A DNA stretch of 64,000 nt from Pycnococcus provasolii (taxonomy: Eukaryota; Chlorophyta; Pseudoscourfieldiophyceae; Pseudoscourfieldiales), in assembly GCA_049487715.1 (NCBI GenBank), contig CP150589.1, forward strand, positions 124,001-188,000. The letters are read 5' to 3'. This document shows, in pieces, positions 60,121 to 64,000 of the stretch. Under the pieces are notes generated by a model. The model ran no database searches and was not told the DNA's origin. It saw nothing but the letters and a program-made list of their open reading frames with translations. Position numbers and translations under genes: made by a program. Position 1 is the stretch's first letter, and each line of letters starts with the position of its first letter.

Positions 60121-60640
60121 GGGGGGTCCCCGATGCTTTCCCGTTGTGGAAGGGTCGGGGCGATGGTTTCCCGACCAACTAAATCCGGTTCTCAACGTGA
60201 TCCCGTTTTTGATGGCCTTGGCCCTGTGCGTGCGTTCTATCAACGCAGTTTATGGGCCAATGAGAGCACACATTGGGCAACCACCAGCGAGAACCTCGTC
60301 TTTATGCGACCTGAAACGGAGAAGTTCTCGTTGATTTCCGTATACGGGAAATTTGGTCGGAAAAGAAAACCCCAATCAGATCTCGACCAAATTTCCCGTT
60401 ATCGGAAATCAACGAGAACTTCTCCGTTTCAGGTCGCATAAAGACGAGGTTTCTCGCTGGTGGTTGCCCAATGTGTGCTCTTCATTGGCCCATACTGCGT
60501 TGATAGAACGCACGCACAGTTTTGCCCAAGGCCATCAATTTATACGGGATCACCGTTGAGACCCGTATTTTTAGTTTGGTCGGGAACCCATCGCAACCCC
60601 CCTTCCCTTTCCCCAACGGGATCTCCATCGGGGCCCTTTC
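60121..60640. repeat. Large near-perfect inverted repeat (hairpin)
   Basis: Left arm about 60121-60359, loop 60360-60383 (24 nt), right arm about 60384-60640. The arms pair almost base for base over the inner 190 bp, with a few one- to four-base indels, and more loosely outside. Arm sequence includes GGGAAATTTGGTCG against CGACCAAATTTCCC and TTATGCGACCTGAAACGGAG against its complement. No transposase is inside. It could be a foldback transposon or MITE, or the template of a hairpin RNA. Confidence 0.9.
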
Positions 60641-61332
60641 CGTCCCCCCCGAATCCCTAATCCCCTTATAAAATTTTGGGCGTCTTTATTCGACTGAGGC
60701 TCGTTGGAGTTCTCAGTTCTCACTCAACCTTGATCATATCAACGAGGAGGAGGCGAGCGGGAAGAAAAAAAAGAAAACATACATAAAAGAGAGTGAAAAG
60801 GAACAAACAGCAGGGGGCGTTAGGGTTAGGGTTAGCATCCTTGCTGCCTGGGGGGGAAACAGGGCCAGCGCCCCAGGGGGGAGTTCCCGGACCTAATCGA
60901 TCGACCAAAGCAAAGCAAGGCATTTCCCCGACCTAATCGATCGACCAAAGCCAAGCATTTCCTGGAGCGACTGGGAGCGACGTTGGGTTTCCCGAAGGAT
61001 TCCCCGAATGAGTCCCGGCCGGCCGGCGAGCTTTTCTGTACAGTACAGTATGTAATGTAAGGCGAAACAAACGTGATGATCAGCCCCGGCCGGAGTCTCC
61101 TCCTCGAAGGAAGACCTTTTTTCTCCCTAAACCTTTAACGGACTTGCTTTTGAAAGTTGCCGAACGACACGACATTATTGCCATTCCCCTGGGGCCCCTC
61201 ACCTTGCAAGGCCGACTGTTTCTTGCACACATCACGCTCTGTGTCTGTGTCGTTAACAGCTTCAGGGACCCGTGGCATTCATCACCTCAGAGTCAGTTCA
61301 CAGTTCATAGTGTATCTTAGTGTATCTAACTT
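60641..61332. repeat. TTAGGG tract and direct repeat upstream of the last gene
   Basis: GTTAGGGTTAGGGTTAG at 60819-60836, and two copies of a unit beginning ACCTAATCGATCGACCAAAG at about 60891-60927 and 60931-60963. A CCGGCCGG palindrome and GTACAGTACAGTA lie near 61020-61050. No gene supported between 60641 and 61332. Confidence 0.7.
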
Positions 61333-64000
61333 ATGGACCCATCTCTCCTCGCGGCCTTACAGATTAATCAGTACAGTAGGCTGAAACCTGCTGCTGGGGC
61401 TTCTCGTCCTCCATCGGCAGCTGCAGCAGCAACTTCGTCAGCTGCTTCCTCGAAGTTCTCGTTGGCTTCGAATTCTCGCAAACTCGGATTCAAAGTACGC
61501 ACATTAGACTTAGACTCGTCCAGTGACGAGGATGATGATAGGCCGAACCCGGTTTCTAGGGCACCGCCGCCGCCGCCGCCGAAGGCGCACACCAGGCAGG
61601 CGCACGGGAAAAGTGACGCGCAGAAAGCACTCGAGGGTCTGCAGAACCTAGGCAAGCCGGCCGCGCCGACGCCGCCCAAGCCACCGACCGTGCCGACGCC
61701 ACCGACAAAACCAGCCGCGCCTGGGGCTCCGCTGCCACCGCCGCCGCCGCCGCCGCCGAATGCTGCCGCAAAACCACCACCGGCGCCGCCAAAGCCAGCG
61801 TCAACACCGCCAACACCACCTGCTCCGCCCAAGGCACCACCTGCGCCGCCGAAACCACCACCGGCATCATCAAAGCCTGCGCCGCCTCCGCCAAAGCCTG
61901 CACCACCTGCTGTTGTACCTCCGCCAAAGCCTGCACCGCCTGCTGCTGCACCTCCGCCAAAGCCATCACCGCCTCCGCCAAAGCCATCACCGCCTCCGCC
62001 AAAGCCATCACCGCCTTCTGCACCGCCCTCATCTTCGTCGTCAGCGTCAACTTCAGCACTCGAGCAGGAAGTTGCACGCCTATGGGATGAACTTGAAGCT
62101 TCCCGGCGTGATGCGCAGGAGTATCGTGCCGCCGCTTCACGGGCGCAGGAGGAGCGTATGGATAAAATCGATTCGATGAACTCAATGCAGGCCAGCGCAG
62201 GCGGGCGTAGCGAGGCTGAGATCGAGCGCCTGAAATCGGAGCACGCGAACGAGGTGAGCCGAATACGGAGACAGCACGGCGAAGAGATCGCCAAGGCGAG
62301 CAGCAGCGTGAGCGCCGCGCAGGCTGAGACTGATGCCATCCGTAAGAAGCTCGATGCAGCACAATCGGGGCATCGCGCCGAGCTTGCAACGGCCGCACGC
62401 GAGCGTGCGTCGCTGCAGGACACGCTTGCTGAGGTGAGGCGAGAGCTTGACACGGCTCTGTACGACAAGACGACGGCTGAGAGAGAACTCGAAGCTGCGG
62501 GCACGGAAGCCGTCCGTCTCAAGGCTAGGATGGAGACGGCCCTCTCCGACCGCAGCGACGCACAGGCGGAGGCTGCCAAGGTGCGAGCCGAGAGGGATAA
62601 CCTCAGCCGAATGGTTGGTCGGCAGCGACGTGAAATCGAGGCTGTGCGCGTGGCTGTGGGCGCGCCATCGCGAGCGCCGCCAGCGCCGTCGGCGGAGGCC
62701 ATGCGTGCGTCGGCCGTTTCGTTCGCGGGTGGATCCCCGCCGGATGGCTCAGGAAGACTTCCTGCTACGAGCGTCTCGGCGCTTCGCCCACACCCGCTGT
62801 ACGAGGCACCAGAACATATGAAAATTGCGCCGAGCATGACAGGAACCAGTGAGATCAAGTCCCGTCGCGACACGACGTTCATTGAGCAGACCGGCCTCGC
62901 CGCAGAGCTGGCTAAGAATGCCAGCGGTCGCGGCGAGACAAACGACGCGAGCTTGAATCCCTTCATGGGATTCCTTGGCAGCGATACGATTGAGAAGTTA
63001 CCTGAAATCAAGCAGGGAGAGCTCGTCAACTTGGTGAAAGAAGCACTCGAGAACGCTTCGAGCGGCTCTGGTAGCAAGGTGGAAGCTGCGATGGCTGATG
63101 GCGAAGCTGCGGAAAAACGTGAACGTGAACGCGCAGATACGCTAGTGCAGGAGCTGGCAGATCTTCGCGAAAAACACAAGCAAGAAGTGTACGAGGCGGA
63201 GCACACCAGCGCCGAACGTGTTGAGACACTCGAGAAGCAGTTAAAAGAGGTGCGTGAGAAGCTTGCGAAGACAGAAAACCTGCTGCGCGAGGAGCACGCA
63301 AGCGCCATTAAGTCACGCGACGACAACATCAAACGCCTCGAGGCGGCTGTCGCTGCGGCAAAGCGCGTCTTCACTGCTTGCGATGCCCTCGAGGGGGTTG
63401 CACGCGACGCCGGAGCGAGCCTGCCAGGAGCGAAGACGGTTGTCGATGCCGATGCAGGAAGCATGGCAGCGCCACGTGCACCTCCGCAGATAAGCGCTCA
63501 GCTTATGCGTCGCGCTGCAATGGCGAAGCTTGCGGCGCGCGCCTGGCGCGATAACTCCGCCGAAAGACGCAACGTCGGAAAACCCGTCACATCTCCGGCG
63601 GACATCAAGGATGCCGCTGCCACACTCGACGCGTCAGCCATCTTCGGTGCGGGACTGAAAGAACGCCCCGATCTCATTCAGCGGCTTGCGCAGAAAGCGT
63701 CAATGTATTGTTGCCCCGCTGGTGGCGTGCTCATCCTGCAGGGCCAAACATCGGACAATCCTGAGCTGTACGTGGTAGACTCAGGTAGCCTTGATGTCGT
63801 GCTAGGTGCCGGCGAATCCGGCCGCAAACCTGGCAAGTTGCTGCACACCGCACTACGAGGTGAGGTGCTTGGTGAAGTTGCAGTTGTCCTTGGCGAGCCG
63901 AGAGCTGCCACAGTGCGTGTGAGCCACGGCGGGGATGCCATTTTGTTCGTGTTTGCAAAGAACGATGTCGACGAAGTACTCTCGGATGCGCCCGACGTTT
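61333..64000 (+). CDS. Proline-rich coiled-coil protein with cyclic-nucleotide-binding domain (3' end outside window)
   Basis: An open frame of 889 codons from ATG 61333 (MDPSLLAALQINQYSRLKPA) runs off the window. Residues about 75-235 are proline-rich (PPPPKAH, PPKPAPP, PPPKPSPPPP repeats). Two charged coiled-coil regions follow (about 240-440: LEQEVARLWDELEASRRDAQ and QAETDAIRKKLDAAQSGHRA; about 570-680: REKHKQEVYEAEHTSAERVE). The end holds a cyclic-nucleotide-binding (RmlC-like) fold: LKERPDLIQRLAQKA, GGVLILQGQTSDNPELYVVD, then LRGEVLGEVAVVLGEPRAAT, where the GE...R pair aligns with the phosphate-binding cassette. Such folds usually control kinases, channels or transcription factors; no effector domain is visible before the edge. 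No signal peptide or membrane segment. Confidence 0.85.
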   Translation, partial: MDPSLLAALQINQYSRLKPAAGASRPPSAAAAATSSAASSKFSLASNSRKLGFKVRTLDLDSSSDEDDDRPNPVSRAPPPPPPKAHTRQAHGKSDAQKALEGLQNLGKPAAPTPPKPPTVPTPPTKPAAPGAPLPPPPPPPPNAAAKPPPAPPKPASTPPTPPAPPKAPPAPPKPPPASSKPAPPPPKPAPPAVVPPPKPAPPAAAPPPKPSPPPPKPSPPPPKPSPPSAPPSSSSSASTSALEQEVARLWDELEASRRDAQEYRAAASRAQEERMDKIDSMNSMQASAGGRSEAEIERLKSEHANEVSRIRRQHGEEIAKASSSVSAAQAETDAIRKKLDAAQSGHRAELATAARERASLQDTLAEVRRELDTALYDKTTAERELEAAGTEAVRLKARMETALSDRSDAQAEAAKVRAERDNLSRMVGRQRREIEAVRVAVGAPSRAPPAPSAEAMRASAVSFAGGSPPDGSGRLPATSVSALRPHPLYEAPEHMKIAPSMTGTSEIKSRRDTTFIEQTGLAAELAKNASGRGETNDASLNPFMGFLGSDTIEKLPEIKQGELVNLVKEALENASSGSGSKVEAAMADGEAAEKRERERADTLVQELADLREKHKQEVYEAEHTSAERVETLEKQLKEVREKLAKTENLLREEHASAIKSRDDNIKRLEAAVAAAKRVFTACDALEGVARDAGASLPGAKTVVDADAGSMAAPRAPPQISAQLMRRAAMAKLAARAWRDNSAERRNVGKPVTSPADIKDAAATLDASAIFGAGLKERPDLIQRLAQKASMYCCPAGGVLILQGQTSDNPELYVVDSGSLDVVLGAGESGRKPGKLLHTALRGEVLGEVAVVLGEPRAATVRVSHGGDAILFVFAKNDVDEVLSDAPDV

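Noticed and set aside
61368-63464. Minus-strand open frame of 698 codons rich in Ser and Ala
   Set aside because: It is the antisense of the plus-strand proline-rich/coiled-coil/CNB gene, whose domains are recognisable and which continues past the frame. The minus product has only low-complexity composition.

Overview
The window looks like nuclear DNA from a GC-rich, gene-dense microbial eukaryote, most probably a flagellated green alga of prasinophyte type. Most genes are long single open frames with short spacers. There is a plastid-type starch-binding protein, an extracellular hydroxyproline-rich-type protein with long Pro/Ser-Pro runs, and ciliary genes (B9D2-like, TEX9-like, MAPK15-like). 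TGTAA, the green-algal poly(A) signal, follows several stop codons. Telomere-type TTAGGG tracts recur in spacers. I saw no rRNA, no CRISPR array and no tRNA that I could support. The lineage is an inference.

Layout. 0.8-9 kb: a possible MATH-like protein, an unknown divergent gene, a DUF1919 glycan-type protein, a NAA60-like acetyltransferase in two frames, and a protein with a SOUL-like segment. 9-14 kb: TEX9-like coiled coil, MDP-1-like phosphatase, and a GT29 sialyltransferase-like enzyme. 14.2-16.1 kb: four kinds of tandem repeat. 16-26 kb: a polytopic membrane protein, a 1,236-residue ankyrin/kinase/hydrolase/PARP fusion, a JmjC oxygenase and a secreted S10 carboxypeptidase. 27-35.5 kb: two unknown membrane-anchored proteins and a B9-domain protein. 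35.75-37.56 kb: a Tc1/mariner-like element with 56-bp perfect inverted termini that encloses a DIRS-like fragment. 37.8-44.3 kb: Nod19/DOMON-like secreted protein, MAPK15-like kinase, nucleotide-sugar transporter. 44.6-45.8 kb: decayed fragments, including another mariner-type transposase. 46-51 kb: a 1,664-residue proline-rich transmembrane protein. 52.5-64 kb: a one-TM protein, a tandem CBM20 protein, an MFS carrier, a large inverted repeat, and a coiled-coil/cyclic-nucleotide-binding protein cut by the window edge.

Themes. GT29, the CMP-sialate-type transporter and DUF1919 fit Golgi glycan synthesis, perhaps Kdo- or sialate-like scale or wall sugars. B9D2, TEX9 and MAPK15 point to a cilium. 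At least five genes are broken between two frames (NAA60, JmjC, TEX9, the 52.5-kb gene, CBM20), and the transporter lacks its first exon. This means either a minority of genes have short introns or the sequence contains indels.

The observations most worth following up are: the ankyrin-kinase-hydrolase-PARP fusion; TTAGGG tracts at a near-constant 110-125 bp upstream of four start codons; a shared motif found between three pairs of convergent genes; the mariner/DIRS composite; and the ~240-bp-arm hairpin at 60.1-60.6 kb.
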